Below are positions 1-10,082 of a stretch of DNA of 64,000 bases, piece after piece (positions within the stretch are counted from its first letter, which is position 1; every line of letters starts with the position of its first letter). Source of the stretch: Trichosphaerium sp. ATCC 40318 (taxonomy: Eukaryota > Discosea > Flabellinia > Trichosidae); NCBI GenBank assembly GCA_038496445.1, contig JALMLS010000035.1:1-64000 (forward strand), read 5' to 3'. The notes under the pieces are model-generated. The model was given only the letters and a program-made list of their open reading frames with translations. It was not told where the DNA came from and ran no database searches. A program made the position numbers and the translations under genes.

Positions 1-2
1 TT

Positions 3-500
3 ACAATTACTACTCATGCCATCAATACTCCTTCTGAAAAAGAACTTAACGAGCTTCTCATGGAAGCCTCTCGTCTCATTTATGGCTCCAAAGAAATTAT
101 CATACAAAATCTACACAATAAAAGCGCTGGTTTGGAGATCACCAGAAACTCCTATATCATCACAGTGCGAGATTCTGACAACATCCCTTTATCTTCAAAA
201 GAGAGCTGTTTTTTTATTCATGGTCTACTTTGGTCAGCTGTGGCTCGCCTCCCTATAGTTCAAGAGGTTCGCTTTTCAGGTATTCCAGTACCTATTATTG
301 AAAGTGACTTTTCAGCTTTTGTGGCTCAGCAGTTCAATGCCACTGTTATTGATGGAAAACGAGTACTTTTAAACAATTTCCCAACTAAAGACATTATCAT
401 TTCTCTTGGTGAAGCATGTGATAAGCTCATGGAAGGGACATTCTCTTTACACCTCCAGCGCGAAGAATTACATATCATATACAAAACCATTAAGAGTTAA
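3..500 (+). CDS. Hypothetical protein, 3' end (cut by window edge)
   Basis: The reading frame is open from base 3 with no start upstream in the window, so this is the last exon, or last part, of a gene entering from the left. It encodes about 165 residues and stops at 498-500. The first in-frame Met is at base 60, but the frame continues well upstream of it, so that Met need not be the start. The C-terminal part is mixed alpha/beta in character, with hydrophobic stretches such as ESCFFIHGLLWSAVARLPIV but no clear membrane helix or signal peptide. I do not recognise the family. Real coding is supported by length and by its non-repetitive composition. Confidence 0.6.
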   Translation, partial: TITTHAINTPSEKELNELLMEASRLIYGSKEIIIQNLHNKSAGLEITRNSYIITVRDSDNIPLSSKESCFFIHGLLWSAVARLPIVQEVRFSGIPVPIIESDFSAFVAQQFNATVIDGKRVLLNNFPTKDIIISLGEACDKLMEGTFSLHLQREELHIIYKTIKS

Positions 501-1212
501 GCTAGGGTTTTCATAATCCACTAAAACTGTTTTGTTCTCCGTATTCCATTGTAAAATAAACTTAACATTTGCATTTTGACTTCGCTAATTTAAACAACCC
601 AAGAACATCTTCATTATGTGTTTTCACAGTAGGTAATAAAGGTCTTCGCCTAGAATTTGGTAAAAAACATCAAGATAAAAATGCGAGCGAAAGGTGGCAC
701 TTAGCCTAGTCCAACACTACCAGATTGAGGAGACTCCGTCTCGCTCGGTTGCGACCCTATTTGGATCAACGTAGCCAGAAACCCCTCCCATTTATTGGAT
801 TGATCTCTTGTACAAATCAATAAATTACATTAAACAAACTTTTTCTATCGTAATCTGGCATTGAGCACGTTTATTATCCTCAAGATGCAAACCATCCAGA
901 TAATACAAGGCTTGATACAAATGTCGGTACATGAGTTTTAGTGGTCTGTTCAGCTATACCAACTTGAAGATAACAATCAGCAGTGAAAAGGTTTACACAG
1001 ATTGTTGTGGTTACTATTGGCTCAGGATGCGTAGTTTTAAAATTTTAAGAGCTAACAGAAACAGCTAAAACGAACCAGAAAACGCATAGCAAAAGACTTC
1101 TATTGGTAAAGTAGTATCAGGAGAGAATTTCGTTAAGCAGTTCTACTACTGGTTTAACGATTGAGTCCACTCAGAGTAGGTATAACTGATGAAGAGCACA
1201 TGGGCTATGAAC
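501..1212. other. Intergenic, nothing recognised
   Basis: AT-rich sequence after the first gene's stop. No long ORF, tRNA or clear repeat seen. Confidence 0.5.
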
Positions 1213-1390
1213 GTGGAAATTGAGAATCAGATATGCCTCGAAAATATTGATTTTATCTCAGCAATAAAAACTCTGTCCTGTCAACTGTGAACGTGTCTTT
1301 GAACTTCTTTACTATGGACCCAGTCATGTTTTTATCACCTTAATAATATCAAGTACGTACTAGCCCATCCACACGATGGAGGGAAATACT
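1213..1390 (+). pseudogene. Degenerate copy of the 3' end of the 3224-4342 gene
   Basis: The bases are closely similar to 4238-4488: a piece of the coding end (AATTGAGAATCAGATA) and then the whole 3' flank (TTATCTCAGCAATAAAAA, CTGTCCTGTCAACTGTGAAC, CCCAGTCATGTTTTTATCAC, AATATCAAGTACGTAC). Most of the coiled-coil end of the coding region and the stop are missing here and the frame is not kept, so this is a relic and not a gene. It shows that the downstream locus was partly duplicated in direct orientation about 3 kb away. Confidence 0.85.
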
Positions 1391-2018
1391 TATCGTTTTA
1401 CCATTGATAGAAAGGTAGGTATGTTGTGCCTATCCTTGAGTTTGGAATAACTACTGCTTCCGGAGGACGATAACTGAGCAGTGATTTATATATTTTAGTA
1501 TAAACTTGGTGTTGTGATTAGAATTGGTACAGTATTGTGAAATAACAGCGTAAGTTTATTAGTTACAACTCACTAGCCATAGAGTCTAGTTTTCTACCCC
1601 TTTCCATAACAAATTGGTACATAAAAAATACCACAAACATCATCACCACGATAACAATAGTCTCAACTCCTATTTTAATACCGCTCGTATACTCCCTGGC
1701 TCTCTTTAATAAATTCTTTGTTCCTTCCTATTGTACTGTGAGAATGAGAAAATGATATCTAAGAGAAAATGTGTGCCTTAAATTTCCTTATGGATGTTCT
1801 ATCATCAGCGAGTCTTTTAACTACAACGTAATTGGGTTAGTAGTTACTTTTTTAAGCTCTGATATGTTTTTTTACTTGCCTCCTACTCCGCATAGTTGAA
1901 TTTTTTCCAAACATCTGGCAATAGCTTCAACCGTTCTAAAAATACAGTCATCTCTCAGAATGAAAATAAAAAAAAAAAGCAGCTCTCGACTTACAGCTTG
2001 TATTTGGTACTATCCCTA
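1391..2018. other. Intergenic, nothing recognised
   Basis: No supported ORF. A plus-strand ORF overlapping 1896-2234 is the antisense shadow of the GTPase-like gene's last exons. Confidence 0.4.
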
Positions 2019-3020
2019 TCAAACACTTCTCGTTTTGTAGTTGGAAACATACACTACTTCGTCGAATTCTACAAAGGATTAAATAAATTAAACAAGTGTT
2101 TACTTACTGTCTTCTGCTTCGTCCCACTTTACTTTGTCGAGATCTGCGTCTTGAATAGGAGCTTGCCCAGCCGCAGTGACCTCATCGTTTGCTTTGTCAA
2201 TATGAGTGATGAGTACAATGTATGGGATTCCTAGCAAATTTAAGTAAATACAAATACAACACTGGCATACCTCTTTTCTTCAAGTCCGTTGCGTAAGACT
2301 GAAGTGAGCCTAGTGCGCTGCTATCTTTGTATTTTCCAACCAAGATGACTAATTGGATTTTATCTTTTTCTTGCTCTCCTCTAGCTCTTATATAATCCTT
2401 ATCGTCCTGAGTTGGCAACGCTTCGATATCTGTGCACGTGGGTCAGTTTTTTTTTTGGTTTGGATTTCAACGCACATGTTTCAATTTCTTCCTTGATCTC
2501 CTTCTCCTCACGTGCATTTATAGACGTTCCACTTTTGATCGTTTCTTCCAGTAATGTCAGATGTCCTCCAATGTCTTGACCTGCTGGAATACCTGGAGTA
2601 GTCCTAGGCGGTATAAGAAGCAATCTTTGAGGTTTAAGCGCACCAAAATTTCAAGAAGATGTTGTTGTGTAGCCGTAATCCAACTCGAATTGTAGTTCCA
2701 GTTACAGCCGCTGTACTTTCACTATCGTATTGTGCCGTTCGGCCTGCGCCTGAAGTAATAGATATTATAGCATTAAAGATACATGTCTTGCCAAAGCTCG
2801 GAGGACCGACAATAGCGATGTTACAAGTAGAGCCCCAAGAAGGTGTAAATTCAGCGATAGCTATTTCCAGCTCTTTAACAGATGGGTTTATTGCTAGTAG
2901 AGCAGCACGATTTATGTCCGCCTTTTGAATGATGTTCGGCTCGTTCCTGAAAGAGTTTGTTAGGCGCATACAAAGTATGGATATTTCAGTTCCTTTAGGA
3001 ACATTAACGTACGCTGCCAT
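2019..3020 (-). CDS. P-loop GTPase, interferon-inducible-GTPase-like, probably frameshifted
   Basis: The start is Met at 3020. The N-terminal part carries a Walker A/G1 loop, GPPSFGKT, followed by a Thr-rich G2-like stretch (AAVTGTT). A later exon has a G3-like IPPRTTPG, where the usual DTPG Asp is Thr. After two short introns (about 46 nt ending near 2425; GTATGCC...TTTGCTAG near 2235-2275) comes ITHIDKANDE, a G4-like THID motif, and a last exon with VVYVSNY resembling G5. This order fits the dynamin-related IRG/immunity-type GTPases, although similarity is only by motif. Near 2640 the frame breaks: NNIFLKF runs into a stop, and the continuing sequence (GALKPQRLLLIPP) is in the next frame; no GT-AG intron repairs it. 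With the missing G3 Asp, this copy may be a pseudogene or the read may hold an indel. It is divergent from the gene at 3224. Confidence 0.6.
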
Positions 3021-3021
3021 C

Positions 3022-3085
3022 AGTACTGTGTTGAGAGGTGTTGTTCCTGACTGTTACAGTACTGTGTTGCGAGGTGTTGTGCCTG
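3022..3085. repeat. Two-copy tandem repeat in the divergent promoter
   Basis: CAGTACTGTGTTGAGAGGTG at 3022 and CAGTACTGTGTTGCGAGGTG at 3058, each followed by TTGT(T/G)CCTG. A 36-bp unit is duplicated directly upstream of the GTPase-like start. Confidence 0.8.
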
Positions 3086-3142
3086 TTGTTGTTAAAAAAG
3101 TGTTTTGTTTGTGAACTGACCGTTTTTTAATACGTGATGACT

Positions 3143-3211
3143 CATCACAGGAACAGGAACTCTTGAACAAAAACCAATCACAGGAACAGGAACTCTTAAA
3201 CAAAAACCAAT
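3143..3211. repeat. Two-copy tandem repeat in the divergent promoter
   Basis: A 36-bp unit with ATCACAGGAACAGGAACTCT followed by T(G/A)AACAAAAACCAAT occurs twice, ending just before the start codon at 3224. Together with the repeat at 3022-3085 it makes an unusually repetitive short intergenic region between two divergent genes. Confidence 0.8.
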
Positions 3212-3223
3212 TTTCAAAAAACA

Positions 3224-4342
3224 ATGGAGAAAGACAAAGTAACAGTATTTGTTCGAGACATCCCTAGCCATGTGGAAGACGCCAAAAGTTTTTTCAGACA
3301 GGAAGAATATCAAAAGTTCGAATATGTGTTTGTAAAGTTAACGAACGCTGGTATCAATGACCCCAATAATTCTGTACGTTTCACGTAGGAACTAGAACAA
3401 AAACCCTTCAACTAATTCTAACTGCAGTTTGTATATCATGACGCTATTCGTAGAGGATGCGATGCAAGCGACAAGCACATGATATTGTATGTTGACCACG
3501 ATGGGAGTGGTCGCATTGGTACAGATAACAATGCAAATGATGGGTCTCACAGTGCGTTTCTAAAAGCGCTCAAAGACACGAACGTTGATTCTGGTACAAT
3601 TGACTTTGGTTTCAAACCTTTCTTACTTACGCTTGTTTATTTAGTGCTTTTACTGATTGATCGCAAAGATATGAAGGATTACAACAGAGCTGATGTTATT
3701 GAACAGCATTTCGTAAAACAAATAATTCCAGAGCGTCGCATTCTATGGACCAGTGGTACACTTGACAAACTACCCAACATACACTAATAATAACTACTTG
3801 ATAGACAACGCAAACGAAGAAATTGTGGCCGAGATTACAAACAGACCAACTGATAGATCTCATTTTAAAATAACCAAAGATGGATTCAAAATCCAGTGGA
3901 ACGTAGTCATTGGTCTAGCATTATTTATCGCTATCATGATTGTTGGTACGAACTTTGGCATTTGTTGTGAAATAGCTTGTGACACTTTTTAGTTGTGGTC
4001 CTTGGGCACGGCGAGAAATATGATGATAGAATCAAGCTAAACACGGTGCCAGGTAAATTAAAAGAATGTAAAATAAGAAATAACAAGATGGAAGCCGATT
4101 TATCAACTTTTATACAAAAAGGAAGTGAAAAAATGGGATTACTTAACCCCATGAACAACAAATTAGATGAAATGAAGGGTGCGGCAAAGGCGCAGACTGC
4201 TGAATTTAAACAAAAACTGGAGGCTGCTATGAAAGTGCAAATTGAGAATCAGATAGAAATGGAGAATCAAATTGCTGAATTTAACCGAGACATAAAGAAG
4301 ATGGAAAGAGAGTGGCAAGAAATGGTCGAAGCTCATGGCTAA
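3224..4342 (+). CDS. Membrane-anchored coiled-coil protein of unknown function
   Basis: Five exons fit in frame: 3224-3373, 3428-3593, 3645-3755, 3805-3945 and 3993-4342, with GT-AG introns of about 47-54 nt, most beginning GTAC. The N-terminal half is a soluble alpha/beta domain (VTVFVRDIPSHVEDAKSFF..., then NVDSVLLLIDRKDMKDY) that I do not recognise. A single hydrophobic segment follows (WNVVIGLALFIAIMIVVVVL, created by joining exons 4 and 5). The last exon is a long charged coiled coil rich in Glu, Lys and Gln (KVQIENQIEMENQIAEF). This predicts a single-pass membrane protein with a coiled-coil face. It is head-to-head with the GTPase-like gene, which suggests but does not prove a shared role. 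Part of its 3' end is duplicated at 1213-1390. Confidence 0.75.
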
Positions 4343-4490
4343 GGCTGCCTTGAAAACATTGATTTATCTCAGCAATAAAAATTCTGTCCTGTCAACTGTG
4401 AACGTTTGAACTTCTTTACTACGGACCCAGTCATGTTTTTATCACCTTAATAATATCAAGTACGTACCCATCCACGATGGAGGGGAAATA
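4343..4490 (+). repeat. 3' flank, source of the duplicated segment
   Basis: Downstream flank of the coiled-coil gene. It matches 1236-1390 with small indels and contains an AATAAA at 4372-4377. Confidence 0.8.
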
Positions 4491-4502
4491 CATTGTTGTT
4501 AA

Positions 4503-4605
4503 CCTTTGTTTTGACATTGTTTTGTTGGTTGCTTTGAAGGTTGTTGTTGCGTTGTGTGGTTGTTGTTGATTTTGATTTTCTTCAAGTCAGTGAAAACATG
4601 TTGAT
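4503..4605 (-). pseudogene. Promoter and first codons of the MSKQR family without the gene
   Basis: Reading the minus strand, the GTTGTTGTTGATT/GAAGGTTGTTGTTG leader typical of the three family copies is present, followed by ATG at 4517 and codons for M-S-K-Q-R. Identity then stops abruptly. This is a truncated fourth copy: regulatory region and leader kept, coding region lost, in the same orientation as and just downstream of copy A. Confidence 0.8.
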
Positions 4606-5067
4606 GCGATAGCCAACAATTTTATTTTACACTTAGCTGCACGAGCACTTATTTCGCGATTTTTAGCGGTAGCGAGCATTAATACATTGTATTAGAGCTG
4701 TATCAACCTATTCAATGAACATGTGTATTGTTGTCTATTCTACCGCTTCGATATGCCACTTGAACGTAAACCTGGATATCTAAAACCTTTTCTTTGTATC
4801 TTCAGATTGCACAGTCAACGTAGACCTATTTCCTCTATGTCTTTCCTGCATCACGGATCAATTGCCCTCCATAGCAAAGCCATGAACCACAGGCAGTCAA
4901 AGCAAATAGTGGAAATCAAAGGAAGCAACAGTCGCTACTGAGCAAAAACCTACTGTTTAATCACCTAACAACAAGATAGTAAAAACAAACAGATGTTGAT
5001 TTAAAGTTGTGTTTATTAACAGTATTTACAAAACATGCAAGCCAATGGTAAGAAATTAGATGTGTGT
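4606..5067. other. Intergenic between family stub and copy A
   Basis: It contains the 3' flank of copy A and about 400 bp in which I see no supported gene. A 72-codon plus ORF at 4723-4941 has no family resemblance. Confidence 0.4.
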
Positions 5068-6044
5068 TCATACTTTTGCTAACGCTGGTCTGAATTTCTT
5101 GAGGGCTGGATCATCTTTACTTGCCAAAGTCTTCTTTGCTTTACGAACTTGTTCGACAACTTTGTCAAACTTTTTCATATCAGGTACTTCGAATATGCCA
5201 TCTCCATTGATCTTGTTATTTGGCATCTTCTTATATCGTTGTGCTTGTTTTGTGTCTTTACCCCAACCACATGCCCAAAGTGCATCAGGCTCAACAAGAG
5301 GATGAATAGAACCTTTTGAATCCAAATAGAATCCACTTTTAAACCCTTGAGATCCTGTTTTGTTTATCACTTTATGAGCGCCCTTCAACACCTCAAGTAC
5401 AGCTGCAAGTGTTGCATTGGCTTTTGGCATTCCTGTCATCACGTAGAACGTTCTTTTGCTGATCGGATGATTACCTGGGCCAAATGTCAGGGCTCGTCAA
5501 TACAAGTAGCAAAGCAAACAACACGTACCTAAACCAGATTTGATTTTTTCTTCGATCCATGCAGTACGAACTGCTTTTTGAACCTTGTCGTATGTTGTCC
5601 ACCATGTCTTCATTGAACAAGAATCGCTGATATGAGCACAATAACATGAGCCATTTGGATTTGGGCTGATGATTCCGACACATGGACCCAAACCGGCAAC
5701 GCCACAAGGTTTTGCTATCATAAACTGTTAAACTATATTCCACAAGAATGAAAACTTACGCAATGACTTCATGAATGTGCCTCCGACACCTCCTCCAACA
5801 GTTGCAGGTTTAACTGAGGGTTTCTTTGTACTGTGGTGAAGTTAGAATACAAAAGAGATGAATCAAGGACGTACACTTTCTCTCCATGAGCTTTCTTTTG
5901 AAGCATTTCTTGTTTACGTTGTTTGGCTTGTTCTCTCATTCGAAGTTGTTTCTCTGTTGGTGGTGCCTTTGCTGGTTTCTTCTTTTGAGTAACACGTTTT
6001 GTTGTCTTGTTTTTGTTTCCAGTCGTTGATCTTTGTTTAGACAT
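5068..6044 (-). CDS. MSKQR multicopy family, copy A
   Basis: About 275 residues after removal of three introns. Exon 1 encodes a very basic Lys/Gln/Arg-rich tail (MSKQRSTTGNKNKTTKR, then TQKKKPAKAPP and a short helix). Exon 2 is a Gly-rich linker (ATVGGGVGGTF). Exons 3-4 form a compact domain with conserved Cys and Trp residues (CGVAGLGPCVGIISPNPNG, MKTWWTTYDKVQKAV, DALWACGWGKDTKQAQRYKK). The second intron must end at TATGATAG, not the nearer AACAG, to keep frame. I do not recognise the family. The basic tail suggests nucleic-acid or membrane binding; that is inference. It lies in inverted orientation to copy B with near identity, including flanks. Confidence 0.8.
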
Positions 6045-6150
6045 TGCTTTTGAAGGTTGTTGTTGTATTGTGTGTTGGTTGTTGTTGATTATGATTTTCT
6101 TGGCGTCAGTGAAAACACGTTGACATCATTAACTTATCAATACCACGATG
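6045..6150 (-). promoter_or_regulatory. Conserved leader/promoter block of copy A
   Basis: The GTT-rich (on plus; AAC-rich on the coding strand) block with AATCATAATCAACAAC and a TTTTCACTGAC element recurs upstream of copies A, B and C and the stub at 4503. It is conserved where flanking DNA is not, which points to a shared promoter and 5' leader. Confidence 0.6.
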
Positions 6151-6375
6151 AACTCTTCCTTCCTCGATGTGACTTTTATTCACGCTGTGCTTACCTACCG
6201 AACCAAACAACCAATAACCCAGCGCAAAAGAAGATACATTTAGACTCCAAACAGGTTATCTGAAAAACTCGCGAGATTCATCGAGAAAAAGCTAATAAAT
6301 GGCTTTGTACGCCCACAAAGCCTTATAATTACTGCGTCATGCAAAGGACCAAAACATATCTGTAATCACGTGCGC

Positions 6376-6794
6376 ATACAAAAAATAAACCAAAAACTGA
6401 AATAACAAGCTTCTTTGGTAATTGTGACGTTACTACAGAACCGACGAACATTAACAAGCAGGAGAAAGAAATACTGCAATAAAAAAACCTGCGGTATTTG
6501 TTACCTCCTTTTACCGCTGCTGCGGTGTCACTTATGGCATGTCAACAAGCACGTGCAGTGCAAAGTTCCTATTTTAGAGTAGGTTTTTATTATCGTACAT
6601 AGTAGGAAGAACATACATACACGTACATTGAAAAGGTTTTTTACCAATCCATAAGTCATTTTAACCTTTTCGTAAGCAATACTTTCACGTGTGATGTTCG
6701 TTGTACGCAGAACAACCCGTCGTGGTGTTAAGGTATGTACCTACGCGCGTTAGGAGTACTGAAATTTGTGTTTAGCACCAGACCAGTACAAGGC
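6376..6794. other. Intergenic
   Basis: No gene seen; contains CACGTG sites. Confidence 0.4.
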
Positions 6795-7420
6795 ATGCAA
6801 AACGGACGTATTATACATTACGTAAGCGTATTGAAACGAATACAGTGACGTATCAGCGTCAGCCTCGAATCTCCCACTTGTTTCCCCGCACAACGTTAAA
6901 CGCGCCTTTTTCTTATGGTTGGCGCTTCTTAGCCACAGGAGCGAACGACCTTCCAAAGGAAATGTCCAAACAAACACTCAAAGAGCTGATTAATGACAAA
7001 CAATCAGAATACGTCTTAATCGATGTTAGAAACCCTCACGAACTCGAACATGGTGTAATAGAGACTTCCCATAACATACCATGTATGTCAGCCTCAAAAA
7101 CACCTAAAAATATCATCTAACGCGTTAAAATATAGTGGCTAATATCGAGAAAGCATTTAGCGTTGATGATAGTGACACATGGATAGACAATTACAAAATC
7201 GAGAAACCAGCAAAGGAAACGCAACTCATTTTTTACTGCAGGGTACACAAACCAAGGCCAAATTTTTTTTCTTTCACCATCGCGTTTGGTTAACTGACAC
7301 TTTTTTTAATAGTCTGGTGCAAGGTCCGACAAGGCAGCACGTTTTGCATTACAGAACGGTTATAAGGACGTGAGCAATTATTCTGGGAGTTACATCGACT
7401 GGTTTGGAAAGAGCTACTAA
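6795..7420 (+). CDS. Mitochondrial rhodanese-domain sulfurtransferase
   Basis: Four exons fit: 6795-6807, 6846-7082, 7136-7242 and 7313-7420. The start at 6795 uses a 13-nt first exon; it gives a presequence rich in Arg and hydroxylated residues with no acids (RQPRISHLFPRTTLNA), typical of mitochondrial import. The domain starts with LIDVRNPHELEHG, the classic rhodanese motif, and ends with the active-site loop CRSGARS (Cys-x-x-Gly-x-Arg), formed across the last splice junction, then the usual ALQNGYKDVSNYSGSYIDW. Single-domain rhodaneses move sulfane sulfur from thiosulfate or persulfide donors to cyanide or thiol acceptors. The active Cys is present, so it should be active. An alternative start at Met 6962 would lose the presequence. 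Confidence 0.88.
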
Positions 7421-8215
7421 AACCAAGCAGCACTTATACATAAAAGCCACAAGCCATTGTTAATGGAGTCGTACAATTTCGTGCGTCTACAAAGAGATGT
7501 GCTTCACGTGATTCTTTTTAAAACTAAATAACTTATGTACTAAAATATATTGAAGGTATTCATTACACTCCTCACTCCTCGGGATTGGTTTTGTATGACT
7601 ATATAGATTATCAGTCACCTGTCTTTTGCACGTGCTGGTGGTTTTTTTTCTTTTTGGTTTACGGAGTACACCGTTTGTGGGATTCCGAGTCGCAGCAACG
7701 TCGTTGTCCATTTAAAAAACTGCTCTCTCCGTAAAACGACACTATTTCGCCAGAGTATCGTGACCAATATGCTCGCTCTGATGGTTTAGTTCACTTCTCA
7801 ACTCAGAAAAAACATGAACAATTGTTTTCAGGTCATGACGGAATAACATACTCCGCTCTTAAGTATCAGCTGTTGATGACGTGACAATAACCTTTGCAAA
7901 AAACAGTCGGCCGATACACTGTCTCTAAAGAGAAGTTAACAATGCAGATTCTCATCCCATTAGCTTCGTTATTTCGGATCTATGAGATTATCAGGTCATC
8001 AAAATGTACATCACGTGATAAAAAACATCTATTAAAGGTGTCAGAGCGAGAAACGACACCAAAAAAAACGCACGGAAATAGATTTTCAACTAAACTATAT
8101 TTTGTGGCGCTTCGTGTCACATTTTAAAGTACTTAACAATTGCTTCGAAACTGGGTTTGTTTACACAAGGGTGAAACACCGTAAGAGGTAAAAAAACAAA
8201 AAGAGAATAAACAAA
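7421..8215. other. Intergenic between rhodanese and Ras genes
   Basis: About 800 bp. Short ORFs on both strands (7487-7711 minus, 7894-8127 plus) show no family features. It holds two CACGTG palindromes (7505, 8012). Confidence 0.4.
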
Positions 8216-9696
8216 ATGTCTCAAAGCTATAAAGTGGTAATGGTTGGCGGCGGAGGTACGTGTCTTCTTTTAGTTTCGTACAGCACACTCGTAGGTTACC
8301 CGCTTTTTGTTTGGTCGCCCGGGTTTATATAATGAGAGCGTAATGATGTTTTAGGTGTCGGAAAGAGTGCGCTTACTATCAGGCTCATTCAAAATTCGTT
8401 TATTGATAAATATGGTACGAGGAGCCAAAAAAAAAAAAACCAATCACTTGTCTTTTGTCTCTCTTCTGTTTGCTAAATCACGTTGTTTTACAGATCCAAC
8501 TATTGAGGATAGCTACAGGTATGGATACTATTACTACTACACGAGTGTTTTTAGTTTTTAGTAAATAAGCGCACTTTTACGTCTAGTTTTTTTTTTTACC
8601 CTCGGCTTGGTTCAGAAATTATATCACGTGATAAAACTAGAAATAATAAATTGGCGTAAAAACAAAAAGAGGCTACTTTTTGCCTATTCTGTATCACTTT
8701 CATTGTTTAATACTTTTTTACGGTGCGGACTGACTTATTTTCCTTCTAGAAAACAAGTTGAGATAGATAAACAAGTTCTAGTGTTGGATATTCGTAAGTA
8801 ATTTGGAATCAAGTTTTTTTTTGTTCGCACGAAAAAATAACCAAAAAAAAAGTACCTTGCACTTACTAACATCCATTAGTTGATACAGCCGGTCAAGAAG
8901 AGTAAGCAAATGCGAAAGATTTGTTTCATTTATTTAAAATATGATTTTGGCTTGAAGAGCTCTAACTTTTTGTTTCTGTAAAGGTACTCTACACTACAAG
9001 ATCAATACATGAGAAGTGGTCAAGGGTTTATGCTTGTATTCGATATTACACAAAAAACAACGTTTCAAGATATTCCACGTTTTAAGGAAAAAATATTGAG
9101 GTACGTTAGTTTGGAGACTGTTATCCTAAACGAATAGAATGATATTCCAGCACGAAAGTTCACATACGATTTTTTGGATACACAAAAAGAGATCCCTAAA
9201 AAACTTTTTTGAAAAATTATATGTACTGACTTGGTACTTCGTTTGTAGAGTCAAGGATATGCAAAAATTTCCGATGGTGCTTGTAGGAAATAAATGCGAT
9301 TTGGAAGAAGAGAGAGAAGTAACAAAACAAGAGGCACAAGACCTCGCGAAGAAATACGGGTACGAAGAGAGATTTTTTTAACTTATTTTGATATTTTTTT
9401 TCTTGAATCCTAATTTTAACTTATTTCAAAAACTTATTAAACCAAGGTGTCCATACTTCGAAACATCAGCTAAATGTCGTGTAAACGTCGAAGAAGCTTT
9501 TTATCAATGCGTTAGAGAAATCAAGAAAGGTACGGCGAAGCGAAGCGGCTTTATTTTCTGGAAAACTTTTTTTTTTGATGTCTTCAGTCACTTTTCGTAT
9601 CCCTTTTACAACAATTTTACTGACTCTTTTCTGCGTATAGCCTTGAAAGAAAAAGGAAAAGAGGGCCGAAGAAAAGGAAAGTGTAATATTTTGTAA
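8216..9696 (+). CDS. Ras/Rap-type small GTPase
   Basis: About 185 residues spread over nine or so exons. Splicing restores all G boxes: [20 protein letters not shown] (G1), YDPTIEDSY (switch I/effector, as in Ras and Rap), [20 protein letters not shown] (G3/switch II), VLVGNKCDL (G4) and FETSAK (G5). The residue matching Ras Gly12 is Gly, and Gln61 is present (AGQEEY). The tail is Lys/Arg-rich and ends in CNIL, a CaaX box whose Leu favours geranylgeranylation. A membrane-bound signalling switch is expected. The G1 loop is split by intron 1 (GGGG|VGKS). Introns start GTACG, GTATG or GTAAG. It sits in the loop of the large inverted repeat. Confidence 0.95.
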
Positions 9697-10082
9697 AACA
9701 CTAATAACCCGTCTCAACGCACTGTCGTTTGTAAAGTAGAACAATTGAATTGATTTTAATCCATAACTTGTTAGTTGAATGTTATTTTAATTTTAGACCC
9801 AAAAAACGTTGGCAGTTATCACGCACGTGCAGTTATTGTTTTTCTAGAGTGATAAAGGACAGCCCGGGGTATCGTTAGTAGTATTAGTCCGTATTAGTGT
9901 AAGGTTGCAGGGTATTTGTATCTGTGCTGAACAACATCTACAAAAGCGATCCTGAAAAGGAAAAATACGCATTCAATATGGTCTCTGTGGCTTCGCATTG
10001 CCACACAGGCTTCGAGTGCCAGTCATAGTAACCAAAACACACTCAAAAGACTAAAATTGTTTTGTTATGGTCTTTCAGCACG
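9697..10082. other. Intergenic
   Basis: No gene seen between the Ras stop and the right inverted-repeat arm. Confidence 0.45.

Larger units (their letters stand above)
5042..6375. repeat. Left arm of large inverted repeat
   Basis: Copy A with its leader and upstream flank matches the reverse complement of about 10080-11420. Similarity is very high through the gene and to about base 6330 (AAACTCGCGAGATTCATCG, AAGCTAATAAATGGCTTTGT), then fades to partial similarity ending near a CACGTG. The loop between the arms, about 3.7 kb, holds the rhodanese and Ras genes. Confidence 0.85.

Noticed and set aside
1896-2234. 112-codon plus ORF
   Set aside because: Antisense of the GTPase-like gene's last exons.
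6057-6263. 68-codon ORF in the copy A promoter, also present near copy B
   Set aside because: Conserved only because the inverted repeat is; no counterpart at copy C and it overlaps the leader block.
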